Assembly (NCBI GenBank): GCA_030535455.1
Contig: JAUNJY010000006.1
Location: 1 to 64,000 of the forward strand
Direction of reading: 5' to 3'
Origin: a bacterium
GTDB lineage: Bacteria; Bacillota; Clostridia; Lachnospirales; Lachnospiraceae
DNA length: 64,000 nucleotides
The position numbers and the translations under genes are program-made. This document shows positions 19,429-28,757 of this stretch, piece by piece. A model generated the notes under the pieces. It was not told the origin of the DNA. It did no database searches and saw nothing but the letters and a program-made list of their open reading frames with translations. The first letter of the stretch is position 1. Each line of letters starts with the position of its first letter.

Positions 19429-19443
19429 TGATAATAATTATCA
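19429..19443. promoter_or_regulatory. Fur-type operator of the feo operon
   Basis: TGATAATAATTATCA is a perfect 7-1-7 palindrome that matches the Fur box. It lies just downstream of the -10 element of the feoA promoter, where bound Fur-Fe2+ would block transcription. Confidence 0.85.
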
Positions 19444-19454
19444 TTTACAGCATA

Positions 19455-19483
19455 ATTATACTCCTGGTAAGTTTCTATGTCAA
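19455..19483 (-). promoter_or_regulatory. Consensus promoter of the feo operon
   Basis: On the minus strand, TTGACA (19483-19478), 17 bases and TATAAT (19460-19455) are a full consensus match. Confidence 0.88.
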
Positions 19484-19580
19484 TCGGTATGCTTTGGTTA
19501 CGTATTTACTTTTATTTCATAATAAGATACCATAAGGGCATACAGTATTAGGTGTAAATAACAATCATAGGAGGAATAAC

Positions 19581-20084
19581 ATGAGCACATTTAGCCAGAT
19601 CTCACCAGAGGCATTGAGCGATAATACAATTAAACTAATCGGAAAGGAATGGATGCTTGTCACCGCAAAATCTGATAATAAAGTAAATACAATGACTGCG
19701 TCCTGGGGCGGACTCGGCGTTATGTGGGGCAAACCTGTTGCATTTGTGGTAATCAGATCAAGCCGCTATACGAAAGAATTTATTGATCAAGAAGAAAGCT
19801 TTTCTCTTTCCTTCTTTGGAAATGCATATAAAAAACATTTAGGATATTTAGGTACTGTTTCAGGAAGAGACGAGGACAAAATCGCAAAAAGCGGATTGAC
19901 TGTAGTCGAAGATGAAGTTCCTTATTTCGAAGAAGCAAGACTTGTTCTAAAGGTTAAGACGCTCTATGCTCAAGAAATGAAAAAAGACTGTTTCCTTAAT
20001 CAGGAATATTGCGAAAAATGGTATCCAAACGAAAATTACCATACTCTTTATGTTGCTGAGATTACTGAAGCATTAACAAAATAA
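19581..20084 (+). CDS. Flavin reductase-like FMN-binding protein
   Basis: The 167 residues have the flavin-reductase-like split-barrel pattern: NTMTASWGGLGVMWGKPV (about 36-53), then IRSSRYTKEFI and SFSLSFFG. Members bind FMN and reduce flavins or serve as small flavoproteins in anaerobes. The substrate is unknown. AGGAGG lies 6 bases before the ATG. It is a single gene with a terminator at 20118-20152. Confidence 0.82.
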   Translation: MSTFSQISPEALSDNTIKLIGKEWMLVTAKSDNKVNTMTASWGGLGVMWGKPVAFVVIRSSRYTKEFIDQEESFSLSFFGNAYKKHLGYLGTVSGRDEDKIAKSGLTVVEDEVPYFEEARLVLKVKTLYAQEMKKDCFLNQEYCEKWYPNENYHTLYVAEITEALTK

Positions 20085-20117
20085 ATCAACAAACAAAGTG
20101 TTTGTTCCAACCCTCCC

Positions 20118-20152
20118 CTCCCAGGCAAACTATTTTTTGTCTGGGAGTTTTT
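20118..20152 (+). terminator. Terminator of the flavin reductase gene
   Basis: CTCCCAGGCAAA pairs with TTGTCTGGGAG and is followed by five T. Confidence 0.85.
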
Positions 20153-20183
20153 CTTAAAATATGATTAGATTTCTTATCATTTC

Positions 20184-20212
20184 TTTACTTTTTCTTCCAA
20201 TACTACTATGAT
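20184..20212 (+). promoter_or_regulatory. Probable promoter of the ABC pair
   Basis: TTTACT, 17 bases and TATGAT lie about 45 bases before the ATP-binding gene. Confidence 0.5.
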
Positions 20213-20256
20213 TAGATTAATTGATGTCAAACTAAATATAGTAAGGAGAATATGCC

Positions 20257-20955
20257 ATGGAATCACTTTTGGAATGCCGTAACCTAACAAAGAAATATGG
20301 TGCTTTTACTGCATTAAACAACCTAAACCTGACACTGAACAGTGGACGTATCATTGGACTTCTAGGTCCCAATGGAAGCGGTAAATCGACCCTACTAAAG
20401 ATGATTAACGGATTGCTAGTCCCAACAAACGGAGACATTGCAATGGCTGGCTGGCTCATTGGTCCTTCCTCCAGAGAGTTAATCAGCTATCTTCCAGAAC
20501 GCACCTATCTGCCAAGTAGCGAAACGGTTGCTTCTTTCATTGATTTCTTCAATGATTTTTATACTGATTTCGATCGAATCAAGGCAAATGAAATGCTAAG
20601 TCATTTAAATATCAATCCAAAGGCAAAACTTAAGACCTTGTCCAAAGGAAATAAAGAAAAAGTGCAGCTGATCCTTGTTATGAGCCGTAATGCAAAACTC
20701 TATTGTTTGGACGAGCCTATCGGGGGAGTTGATCCCGCTGCCAGAGAATATATACTAAATACCATTATGAAAAACTATAATCCTACCTCTTCCCTTTTGA
20801 TTTCCACCCATTTAATTGAAGACATTGAAGATATTCTGGACGATGTAATCTTTATTCAAAACGGAAACTTAATTCTTTACGCTCCTGCAGAAGAGCTTCG
20901 CAGGAAGGAAGGAAAAACAGTTGATGCAATATTCAGGGAGGTATTTAGATGTTAG
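20257..20955 (+). CDS. ABC transporter ATP-binding protein
   Basis: The 232 residues form a single nucleotide-binding domain with Walker A GPNGSGKST (about 38-46), a signature reading LSKGNKEK (rather than LSGGQ) and Walker B LYCLDEPIGGVDP. It resembles the YtrB/EcsA-like class that pairs with a small permease. The AAGGAG site is 9 bases upstream. The 3' end overlaps the permease gene by 7 bases. The transported substrate cannot be told. A GntR regulator often sits with such pairs but is absent here. Confidence 0.88.
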   Translation: MESLLECRNLTKKYGAFTALNNLNLTLNSGRIIGLLGPNGSGKSTLLKMINGLLVPTNGDIAMAGWLIGPSSRELISYLPERTYLPSSETVASFIDFFNDFYTDFDRIKANEMLSHLNINPKAKLKTLSKGNKEKVQLILVMSRNAKLYCLDEPIGGVDPAAREYILNTIMKNYNPTSSLLISTHLIEDIEDILDDVIFIQNGNLILYAPAEELRRKEGKTVDAIFREVFRC

Positions 20956-21737
20956 GAAAACTTATTAAGCACGAGTATCGTTCTACCTATAAACTATTTT
21001 GTGCAATCTATGGCACGATGGCTTTTATCACGTTGTTCACTATATTTACAACGAATATCAGCCTATTTGACAACATGCCGTTTCGACCACTTCGAACCAT
21101 CTCTACCATAGCATTTGCAATTGGGTGCTTTGCCCTTCCCATTGGTTCCATAATCTACATCATATATCGTTTTTATAAGAACCTATTTACCGATGAAGGG
21201 TACCTGACTTTCACCCTACCTGTATCCAGAATGCAGATCATTGGATCAAAATACCTGGTAAGCTGTTCTTGGTTTGCCGGCAGTTTATTGCTTTTAGTAG
21301 GTTCACTCTACCTGTACATAAAATGTAATAGTAAGATATCCAACTTTGTTGATGCTCTTAAGATGATTATGGATGAGGTTCTTGTTAACGCATTTACTGA
21401 CTCATCTAATGTAAAAATATACCTGTGTATTTATGCCATAAGCTATGTTCTTTATGTGGTTGCGTTCTTCTATCTTGCTTTGGCATTTGGACAGCTCATC
21501 GTTCCAAACCATAAGATTGTAGGTGCATTGCTTGCATATCTGGTATTACAGCTGGTAGAACAACTTATTTCCCTATTGGTTATGGGACTATTTATGGTAT
21601 TTACCTCGTATAGTCTAAAATCCCCTACCCTGCCAAGCACCTACTATCTGGTTTACGGCTTGATTTTATTCGTCATGACCTTTGTATGGCTATTCTTTAC
21701 AAACCTTATCTGTACAAAGAAGCTTAACCTGTCCTAA
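20949..21737 (+). CDS. ABC transporter permease
   Basis: The 262-residue membrane protein has about six spans: around residues 18-38, 55-75, 105-125, 155-175, 190-215 and 235-255. It starts MLGKLIKHEYRST, a common opening for ABC-2-like permeases in clostridia. It is translationally coupled to the ATPase. There is no motif for substrate. Confidence 0.82.
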   Translation: MLGKLIKHEYRSTYKLFCAIYGTMAFITLFTIFTTNISLFDNMPFRPLRTISTIAFAIGCFALPIGSIIYIIYRFYKNLFTDEGYLTFTLPVSRMQIIGSKYLVSCSWFAGSLLLLVGSLYLYIKCNSKISNFVDALKMIMDEVLVNAFTDSSNVKIYLCIYAISYVLYVVAFFYLALAFGQLIVPNHKIVGALLAYLVLQLVEQLISLLVMGLFMVFTSYSLKSPTLPSTYYLVYGLILFVMTFVWLFFTNLICTKKLNLS

Positions 21738-21751
21738 TGCAATATTTTTAA

Positions 21752-21825
21752 ACAGAACAAAGCGTTTTGCTTGCAAAACACTCCGCGCCGAACTCGGTTG
21801 CGCAAGCGACATCTTCCTTGTATTA
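21752..21825 (+). repeat. Dispersed structured repeat, copy C (short)
   Basis: This copy has a palindrome variant GCGTTTTGC-TT-GCAAAACAC and the core CCGCGCCGAACTCGG. The stem GTTGC-GCAA-GCGAC corresponds to GTCGC-GACA-GCGAC in copy D. The right half with the GGCTTTCT hairpin is missing and is replaced by the shared terminator at 21830-21861. It lies between convergent genes. Confidence 0.75.
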
Positions 21826-21829
21826 AAAA

Positions 21830-21861
21830 AATCCCGTGAAAGCATATGCCTTCACGGGATT
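21830..21861. terminator. Bidirectional terminator between ABC permease and VOC gene
   Basis: AATCCCGTGAA pairs with TTCACGGGATT, with A-runs before and T-runs after on both strands. Confidence 0.85.
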
Positions 21862-21866
21862 TTTTA

Positions 21867-22235
21867 CTATTCACATGGAATGATTTCTACCCAATATCCA
21901 TCTGGATCACTAATGAAGTAAATTCCCATTTCCTTGTTTTCAAAACAAACACAGCCCATTTCTTTATGTTTTTCATATGCTGCATCAAAATCATCCACTT
22001 GGAATGCAAGATGGAATTCATTTTCTCCAAGATTATAAGCTTCTGTACGGTCACGAAGCCAAGTTAATTCTAGTAGGTGCTGTGTGCTCCCATCTCCTAA
22101 AAATTTAAGGATAAAACTTCCGTCTTCGCTCTCTCTGGTGCGCATTTCCACTAATCCCAATGCTTCCTTATAAAATGAAACAGACTTCTCTAAATCTAAT
22201 ACATTTAAATTATTATGATTGAATGTAAATCTCAT
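21867..22235 (-). CDS. VOC-family protein (glyoxalase I-like)
   Basis: The 122 residues have two beta-alpha-beta-beta-beta repeats typical of vicinal oxygen chelate proteins. It opens FTFNHNNLNVLDLEKSVSFYKEALGL and closes YFISDPDGYWVEIIP. Candidate metal ligands are His5, Glu in HLLELTW (about 75), His near residue 95 and Glu near 118. This fits lactoylglutathione lyase (GloA), but many VOC proteins have other roles. AGGAGG lies upstream. It is a single gene. Confidence 0.82.
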   Translation of the reverse strand: MRFTFNHNNLNVLDLEKSVSFYKEALGLVEMRTRESEDGSFILKFLGDGSTQHLLELTWLRDRTEAYNLGENEFHLAFQVDDFDAAYEKHKEMGCVCFENKEMGIYFISDPDGYWVEIIPCE

Positions 22236-22433
22236 AGTGTTTCCTCCTAAAATTTATGTTATAGGTTTAATTATAGCAATAGTTTTCTCCTTGTCCACTA
22301 TGACTTTCACCTTCATTAGTATTGCTAATATATCCTTTTTATAGTAAAATTATCTATATTGTAAATATTTATACAATTCTTTTCTATAATTATAAGAGAG
22401 GAATTACAATAAACAATTTCATAGGAGGATAAT

Positions 22434-23951
22434 ATGGATTATTTAGTTTTACTATCCATGGCTGCGTATATGGCGCTAGTTATTGGTATCGGAGTCTACT
22501 ACAGCAAGAAAAACAAGACTTCCGATGATTATTTTATTGGTGGACGTGGCCTAGGTCCTTGGGTTACTGCAATGAGTGCAGAAGCATCTGACATGTCAAG
22601 CTGGCTTCTTATGGGACTCCCTGGCGTTGCATATCTAAAAGGCTTTGGTGAAGCTGGATGGACAGCAGTTGGTCTGATTATCGGTACGTACTTAAACTGG
22701 AAGTTGATTGCTGCAAGACTTCGTAAATATTCACAAGTTGCAAACAATTCCATTACGATACCTGATTTCTTTAGTAATCGTTTCCGTGATAAGAAGAATA
22801 TACTTATGACGATCGCATCTATTATGATCATTGTATTCTTTACGGTATATACAGCAAGTGGTTTCTCTGCCTGCGGTAAACTATTCCAAACTATTTTTAA
22901 AGCAGATTATCATATTGCTATGATTGTATGTGGACTTGTCATCGTTGCATATACATTTATCGGTGGTTTCCTTGCCGCAAGTACAAGCGACTTCGTTCAG
23001 GGAATTCTTATGAGTATTTCAATCATAATCGTACTTATTATTGGTACAGTTAAGGCAGGTGGCATTCAGACTGTTATTGATAACGCACGAAGTCTTCCTG
23101 GATACTTAGATGCATTTAGCACATACGACGTTGCTACCAATGCAAAAGCTTCTTACGGATACTTAAGCATTTTCTCTGGTTTAGCTTGGGGACTTGGTTA
23201 CTTTGGTGTTCCTCATGTTTTAATCCGCTTTATGGCAATCAAAAACTCAAAGGAAATCAAAAAATCAAGAAAGATTGCAATGATCTGGGTTGTGATCTCT
23301 TTAAGTGTTGCTACATGCATCGGCTTTGTTGGAAATGCATTAAGTGCACAAGGAATAATTCCGTCTTTAGCAACAAAAGACCAATCCGAAACAATCTTTA
23401 TCGTTATGACAAATACGTTCTTATTGCCGATTTTTGCAGGTATCGTACTTTCCGGTATTCTTGCAGCTACAATGAGTACGTCTGACTCACAGCTTCTTAT
23501 GGTTTCTTCTTCTGTAGGTTCTAACCTTTATAAGAAACTGCTTAAGAAAGATGCAACAGATAAGCAAATTCTTTTCATTTCCAAAGCAACCATCCTTGTT
23601 GTAGCAGTATTCTCCATTGTAATTGCATGGGATCCTAACAGTTCCGTTTTCGAACTTGTTTCCTACGCTTGGGCTGGCTTTGGTGCTGCATTTGGTCCTC
23701 TTGTACTATTCTCATTATTCTGGAAACGTACTACATTAAGAGGTGCAATTTGCGGTATGGTAGGTGGCGGTACGCTTTCTATCGTTTGGTCCTTATGGAT
23801 TAAAAAATTAGGTGGTATCTTCTCCATCTACGAACTATTACCTGCATTTATCTTTGCCAGCTTATTGATCGTAATCGTTAGTTTACTGGACAAAGAACCT
23901 AGCAAAGAAATTCAAGATGAATTTGACAGTGTAAAACACGCAGACTGCTAA
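22434..23951 (+). CDS. putP: Sodium/proline symporter
   Basis: The 505 residues form a member of the sodium:solute symporter family with about 13 spans. Family markers include DDYFIGGRGLGPWVTAMSAEASDMSSWLLMG-type residues in span 1-2 (about 30-60), followed by GLPGVAYLKG, and FTVYTASGFSACGKLF (about 135-150). The late ATMSTSDSQLLMVSS stretch holds the second Na+ site. Proline is inferred from close match to PutP. A strong terminator follows. Confidence 0.93.
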   Translation: MDYLVLLSMAAYMALVIGIGVYYSKKNKTSDDYFIGGRGLGPWVTAMSAEASDMSSWLLMGLPGVAYLKGFGEAGWTAVGLIIGTYLNWKLIAARLRKYSQVANNSITIPDFFSNRFRDKKNILMTIASIMIIVFFTVYTASGFSACGKLFQTIFKADYHIAMIVCGLVIVAYTFIGGFLAASTSDFVQGILMSISIIIVLIIGTVKAGGIQTVIDNARSLPGYLDAFSTYDVATNAKASYGYLSIFSGLAWGLGYFGVPHVLIRFMAIKNSKEIKKSRKIAMIWVVISLSVATCIGFVGNALSAQGIIPSLATKDQSETIFIVMTNTFLLPIFAGIVLSGILAATMSTSDSQLLMVSSSVGSNLYKKLLKKDATDKQILFISKATILVVAVFSIVIAWDPNSSVFELVSYAWAGFGAAFGPLVLFSLFWKRTTLRGAICGMVGGGTLSIVWSLWIKKLGGIFSIYELLPAFIFASLLIVIVSLLDKEPSKEIQDEFDSVKHADC

Positions 23952-23965
23952 TAGTGGTGTAACAT

Positions 23966-24016
23966 AAAAAGAGGTGTCACACCAACGATTCTCATCGTTG
24001 GTGCGGCACCTCTTTT
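23966..24016 (+). terminator. Terminator of putP
   Basis: A long stem AAAGAGGTGTCACACCAACGAT with its near complement surrounds a TTCTC loop and is followed by five T. Confidence 0.88.
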
Positions 24017-24047
24017 TATGTCTTTATGACCTTTTTTCTTTTGTAAC

Positions 24048-24704
24048 CTAACAATACGTACTAAATAATACTCCTGTATTTACGGAATAATTTATGTTTC
24101 CTGTACTCTGATAAAACTTTGGAGCAGAGGAGACCATGGATAATGACTCTTTTCCAAGCTGGCTTGCACGTTCCATAACAGCCATACCGTAAGAGTTTTG
24201 TCCATGAAAGAGTCTTTCTATTACCGATAAATCAGTCGTATCGATCTGATCAGTATCAATATTCAATGTCTGATCCTCATTTATCTGAATACCCACACTT
24301 AAAAGGTCATCCTTATAAAATTCGGACACACCTTCTAACATGTAACTCTTCTCTTTTAATTCATCTTTTTCACATTCCCCTAGTGCTTCCACTAGTGAAT
24401 TATACTCCTGAACAAAAGAGAATAGTGTCTCGCCTAATTCTTCTCTTTTTTCCTCAGAATATAATTCCTGCTTCTCTTGTAGTACATGCAAGGATGTCGC
24501 AATATCCTTCGTCTTCTCATTAAGTGTGAGCAGTTCCGAACTATAAGTGCAAGGCAATGTTTTCTTGAATAAGGAGTGCTTTCCATAATAACTATTGATC
24601 AGTCGTCCAAAAGAATTTTTATTTACATTATTCGTGTTTCTACTAATACGGGGACTCATTAAATAGCTACCATAAACATAAGATAACGAATTGTTATATG
24701 CCAT
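24048..24704 (-). CDS. Small FliD-C-terminus-like protein
   Basis: The start at 24704 (MAYNNSLSY) is chosen for AAAGGAGGG upstream. It gives 218 residues with no signal peptide. The middle contains FVQEYNSLVEAL, and the C-terminal part has LLSVGIQINEDQTLNIDTDQ followed by VIERLFHG. This is the pattern of the flagellar cap protein FliD C-terminal domain, which has a GI...DGTL.ID motif. Full FliD is over 450 residues, so this is a stand-alone fragment-like gene. No flagellar genes are nearby. It follows telA on the same strand with an 83-base gap. Confidence 0.6.
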   Translation of the reverse strand: MAYNNSLSYVYGSYLMSPRISRNTNNVNKNSFGRLINSYYGKHSLFKKTLPCTYSSELLTLNEKTKDIATSLHVLQEKQELYSEEKREELGETLFSFVQEYNSLVEALGECEKDELKEKSYMLEGVSEFYKDDLLSVGIQINEDQTLNIDTDQIDTTDLSVIERLFHGQNSYGMAVMERASQLGKESLSMVSSAPKFYQSTGNINYSVNTGVLFSTYC

Positions 24705-24787
24705 AAAATCCCTCCTTTTACTGATTTTATACAATATTCTATCCTTATTATAACGAAAATGGGAGATTTTTCAATCCCCCATTCCCT

Positions 24788-25936
24788 CTATTTCGTATGC
24801 AGATTTAATAACTTGTTCTTTAAATCATTTTCCATGCGGTTCAATTCTACTTCTGCTTCTTTACGTTTTTGCTTTCCTTCTGCCTGGATGCGAAGTACCT
24901 CATCCAATGTTGAAATTAAGGATTCGTTGGTCAATTTCAATGTTTCCATATCAACCACACCACGTTCTGTCTCTTTTGCAGTCTCAATCGTTGCCATCTT
25001 AAGTGTTTCTGCATTCTTACGAAGCAATTCATTGGTCATATCCGTTACCTGACGCTGTGCCTGAACTGCCTGTTCTGAATGTGCTACTCCAAGGGCAAGT
25101 ACCATCTGACTTTTCCAAAGTGGAATTGTGTTTACAATGGTAGACTGTATCTTTTCACTCATCAATGTATCATTTCCCTGTACAAGGCGAATTTGAGGTG
25201 CCATCTGGATACTGATCATACGAGTCAATTCAAGATCATGAATTTTCTTCTCAAAACGATTGCATAAGCTGTTTAGATCATTTACTGCCTGTGCATCTTC
25301 TGGAAGTCCGGATGCATCTGCTTTTGCAATAAGGGCTGGAAGTTCTACTGTCTGTACCTCATGAAGTTTTTTCTTTCCTGCCAAGATATACATGGATAGC
25401 TCTTTAAAATATGTCTTATTCACATCGTACATTTTATCGAGCATCGCTACGTCTTTTAATAACTGTACTTGATGAGCCTCTAATGCCTGACAGATTTTAT
25501 TGATATTGACTTCTGCATTGGCATATTTGGTCTTCATAGCTGATAATTTATTGGATTTTCCTTTAAAAAAGCCTAAAATTCCGCCCTTCTCCTCATTTGC
25601 ATCAAATCCTTTTAATTCTGTCACTACGTTGGTAAGCATATCGCCAATTTCGCCAAGATCTTTTGTCTTTACATTATTAAGTGCAGTCTCAGAGAAATCT
25701 GCAATCTTTTTCTGTGCTCCTGCACCATATTGCAAGATTAAGTTACTATTTGTTAATTCAATTTGTGAAGAAAAGTGATTTACCATCTTTTTTTCTTCTT
25801 CGCTTAACATTGATTCATCGAATACAGGTTTTTCTTCCTTTGTTTCAACAATCTCTTGTCTCACTGGCTCTGTTTCAAACGGCTGAAATGTCAACGTTGG
25901 TGCTGGTATTTCATTCATGATTTCATCATTTCCCAT
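24788..25936 (-). CDS. TelA-family toxic anion resistance protein
   Basis: The 382 residues are nearly all helical and coiled-coil, with the TelA/YceH family pattern. LGEIGDMLTNVVTELKGF is near 95, GFFKGKSNKLSAMKTKY near 125, and a long C-terminal coiled coil follows. Members were named for tellurite resistance. In Firmicutes they commonly pair with XpaC, as here (24-base gap). The exact biochemical role is unknown. Confidence 0.88.
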   Translation of the reverse strand: MGNDEIMNEIPAPTLTFQPFETEPVRQEIVETKEEKPVFDESMLSEEEKKMVNHFSSQIELTNSNLILQYGAGAQKKIADFSETALNNVKTKDLGEIGDMLTNVVTELKGFDANEEKGGILGFFKGKSNKLSAMKTKYANAEVNINKICQALEAHQVQLLKDVAMLDKMYDVNKTYFKELSMYILAGKKKLHEVQTVELPALIAKADASGLPEDAQAVNDLNSLCNRFEKKIHDLELTRMISIQMAPQIRLVQGNDTLMSEKIQSTIVNTIPLWKSQMVLALGVAHSEQAVQAQRQVTDMTNELLRKNAETLKMATIETAKETERGVVDMETLKLTNESLISTLDEVLRIQAEGKQKRKEAEVELNRMENDLKNKLLNLHTK

Positions 25937-25960
25937 AGTAATATCCTCCTAAATGCCGAT

Positions 25961-27301
25961 TTATTTCAAATCAAAATCTTTCTTTGTTAATCCCTCTTGT
26001 GCAAATAACGTATTTAATACAGAAATATCTGATGAGACCTCCATTGCCTCATCTTCATACAGACTGTCTAGCAGCTTTTCAAATGCCGTATTGATAGTAT
26101 CTAAAGTTGCCTCAATCTCTTTCTTTGAATTGGTTATATTCTCCCCTTGAATTGGCTGTGCATCAAATTCTTTATATGCATTTACAAGCTTTAGTGTGAT
26201 TGGAAGGTAATATTCCATAAACTTTCTGATTTCTGATAATTTCTCTGGATGCTTCTCAACACAGACAAAAATCTTGCTTATTACATCTTCTAATCGATAT
26301 AACTTACGGCTGATTTCTTCTCCTGGAATATCCTCATTTGCTGCCTTTACTTGTTCAATAAACTGCTGTCCTTCCTTAATTGCCTTTAACAGCTCTGGAT
26401 CAAGGTCTTTCTTAGTCGTATCGACCTTTTTTTCTGCCTCTTCTTTCAGGCGCTGTTTATACCCTTCCTGTGCAATCAAATACTGCTCAAATGTGGCATT
26501 GTCCTCAATAAAACATGTCTTTGTATCATCAATATGGCCTTCCACAAAGAAGCCAAGCAAGATCATCTTTTTCAAATCTTTTAATACATATTTTTTTGAC
26601 TTTCCTGTATACTGTGCCATTCGCTCAATTTCACAATATTTCTTTTCTCCAAGCAAGCTCTCATAGATATGAAAACGCTTAATTCGTTTCTTTTTGTGAA
26701 TGCCAATTCCAAGCATGGTTGCAAAAATCAGTGTAACTACTCCAAAAATAGAACCTAGCGTTGGCAACATAAGGTTAAGTGCACCTGTTCCAAGCCATAC
26801 CATATATAGTACAAAGGACGTAATTCCAAAACATGCAAGTCCAAGTGAACCAAATACTATAAATAAGATACTTGAGACTTTTCCAATCTCTTTTCTTTTC
26901 TTTATAATCCTATTACGCCTTGTAGTTTGGCCGTACTGACGTGACTGCGCTTCTTGTCTTTTAAAATCACGTTGTCCGTTAAAAGGTGAAGCCTGTCCAT
27001 TAAATTGTGGTCCCTGTCCTCTGAACGTTCCCGTATTATTGGGTCTTCTCTGATCACGAAATGGCTGTCCTTGAAATGGACCATTTTGCCCAAATGGGCC
27101 GCCTTGGCCAAATGGTGGTACATTGTGAGAGTTTCGTTTTCTCTTGTCTCCATACTGAAAAGGTGCTGTCGCCCGATTAAATTCATCTATCGCCCGATCC
27201 GCAGTATTCTTTATTTTATTATTTAAATCACCAAAGTTGCACGAGTCTACTGCATCTTCAACAATATTCTTTATTTGATCGCCTAAATTATTTCTATACA
27301 T
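25961..27301 (-). CDS. XpaC-like membrane protein
   Basis: The 446 residues resemble the 5-bromo-4-chloroindolyl phosphate hydrolysis (XpaC) family. Residues 50-125 are a low-complexity Gly/Gln/Pro/Asn/Phe stretch. Two membrane spans follow (about 150-172 and 178-200), then the conserved cytoplasmic helical domain with YESLLGEKKYCEIERMA and a winged-helix-like stretch KKYVLKDLKKMILLGF. It is the first gene of an xpaC-telA unit. The family name reflects an old phenotype and does not prove hydrolysis. Confidence 0.82.
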   Translation of the reverse strand: MYRNNLGDQIKNIVEDAVDSCNFGDLNNKIKNTADRAIDEFNRATAPFQYGDKRKRNSHNVPPFGQGGPFGQNGPFQGQPFRDQRRPNNTGTFRGQGPQFNGQASPFNGQRDFKRQEAQSRQYGQTTRRNRIIKKRKEIGKVSSILFIVFGSLGLACFGITSFVLYMVWLGTGALNLMLPTLGSIFGVVTLIFATMLGIGIHKKKRIKRFHIYESLLGEKKYCEIERMAQYTGKSKKYVLKDLKKMILLGFFVEGHIDDTKTCFIEDNATFEQYLIAQEGYKQRLKEEAEKKVDTTKKDLDPELLKAIKEGQQFIEQVKAANEDIPGEEISRKLYRLEDVISKIFVCVEKHPEKLSEIRKFMEYYLPITLKLVNAYKEFDAQPIQGENITNSKKEIEATLDTINTAFEKLLDSLYEDEAMEVSSDISVLNTLFAQEGLTKKDFDLK

Positions 27302-27401
27302 ACCTGCCTCCTAATATGTAAGTATCTTTTCACAATTATACCCTAATTTATTAAAAATAACAATTTGATAATTGCATTATGTAAGAAGATGCTTTTTCAC
27401 G

Positions 27402-27436
27402 AAAAAAGGCATGAGATGAATAATCGTCCCATGCCT
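27402..27436 (-). terminator. Terminator of galE
   Basis: AGGCATGGGA pairs with TCTCATGCCT on the minus strand and six T follow. Confidence 0.8.
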
Positions 27437-27506
27437 AATCTATAACTATATAAACTCTTTTTTTCAACCCACCGGTTATCTGCTTTATTGAAAAGCCAAC
27501 AGCATC

Positions 27507-28520
27507 CTATGCTTCGTAACCATTTGGATTATTGCTTTGCCATCTCCAAGAATCTTCACACATCTCTTCAATTCCACGTTCTGCAACCCATCCTAATTCT
27601 TCTCTTGCTTTCTTAGGATCTGCGTAACAAGTTGGGATATCACCAGCTCTACGTGGTTTGATTTGATATTTTAAAGTCTTTCCGCATGCTTTTTCAAATG
27701 CATGAAGTACTTCTAGTACACTGTATCCATTACCAGTACCTAAGTTGTAGATGGAAACGCCTTGGTGTCCTTCTAATCTCTTAAGTGCTTTTACATGTCC
27801 GATTGCAAGGTCAACTACGTGGATATAATCACGTACGCCTGTACCATCTGGAGTTGGGTAATCATTTCCGAATACACCAAGTGCTTCTAACTTGCCAACT
27901 GCAACTTGTGCAATATATGGAACAAGGTTGTTAGGGATTCCTTTTGGATCCTCACCAATTCTACCGCTCTTATGTGCACCAATTGGATTAAAGTAACGAA
28001 GTAACACGATGTTCCATTCGTTATCAGCCTTATAAACATCTTGAAGGATTTCTTCTGTCATAAGTTTTGTTCTTCCATAAGGATTTGTCACTGATAATGG
28101 GAACTCTTCTGTAATTGGCACTGTATGTGGATTACCATATACAGTTGCAGAAGATGAGAAGATAATGTTCTTACAGTTATGCTTACGCATTACATCAAGT
28201 AAGATCAAAGTTCCTGTAATATTGTTATAATAATATTCTAAAGGTTTTTCAACGGATTCTCCTACTGCTTTTAATCCTGCGAAATGGATAACGCTATCAA
28301 TGCTTTCTTTTTCGAAAACTTCTGTTAATGCTTCGCGGTCAAGTAAGTCAACATGATAAAATTTCACTTTTGAATCTGTTAATTCCTCTACTCTTTGAAG
28401 AGAAACTTCACTAGAATTACATAAGTTATCTACAACAACGATTTCATGACCTTCCTTAATTAATTCAACGCATGTGTGGCTTCCAATATAACCAGCTCCG
28501 CCAGTAACTAATATTGCCAT
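27507..28520 (-). CDS. galE: UDP-glucose 4-epimerase
   Basis: This enzyme interconverts UDP-glucose and UDP-galactose using tightly bound NAD. The 337 residues are the usual length. The NAD loop GGAGYIGSH is at residues 7-15, and a catalytic Ser lies in FSSSATVYG (about 122-130). The YGRTK motif (about 148) supplies Tyr and Lys. It is a single gene with its own promoter and terminator and no Leloir partners alongside. Confidence 0.95.
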   Translation of the reverse strand: MAILVTGGAGYIGSHTCVELIKEGHEIVVVDNLCNSSEVSLQRVEELTDSKVKFYHVDLLDREALTEVFEKESIDSVIHFAGLKAVGESVEKPLEYYYNNITGTLILLDVMRKHNCKNIIFSSSATVYGNPHTVPITEEFPLSVTNPYGRTKLMTEEILQDVYKADNEWNIVLLRYFNPIGAHKSGRIGEDPKGIPNNLVPYIAQVAVGKLEALGVFGNDYPTPDGTGVRDYIHVVDLAIGHVKALKRLEGHQGVSIYNLGTGNGYSVLEVLHAFEKACGKTLKYQIKPRRAGDIPTCYADPKKAREELGWVAERGIEEMCEDSWRWQSNNPNGYEA

Positions 28521-28619
28521 TTCGTCAACTCCTTTTCTTTATCTTTTCCTTTAACGATTGGTTCTTATTTAAGTATCTTTTTTTGTTTATTAATATATTC
28601 ATAAACATTTTACATCCAC

Positions 28620-28648
28620 ATTCTACCACTAATGACATTTCATTTCAA
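28620..28648 (-). promoter_or_regulatory. Promoter of galE
   Basis: On the minus strand, TTGAAA (28648-28643), 17 bases and TAGAAT (28625-28620). Confidence 0.65.
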
Positions 28649-28706
28649 CGTGTTAATTAATGGCACCTTTTGTCTGTGAATTCGTCTTTTTGCGTCTTCC
28701 TTTCGG

Positions 28707-28735
28707 TTGACGTGTAAAATCTGTTGGTTTAAAAT
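28707..28735 (+). promoter_or_regulatory. Promoter of the AEC transporter gene
   Basis: TTGACG, 17 bases and TAAAAT lie about 25 bases before the start codon. Confidence 0.65.
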
Positions 28736-28757
28736 CGAATAAAAGGAGAATAATACA

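Noticed and set aside
26274-26666. Plus-strand 130-codon frame opposite xpaC
   Set aside because: Shadow frame; Ser/Phe/Cys-rich composition typical of antisense to Lys/Glu-rich coding.
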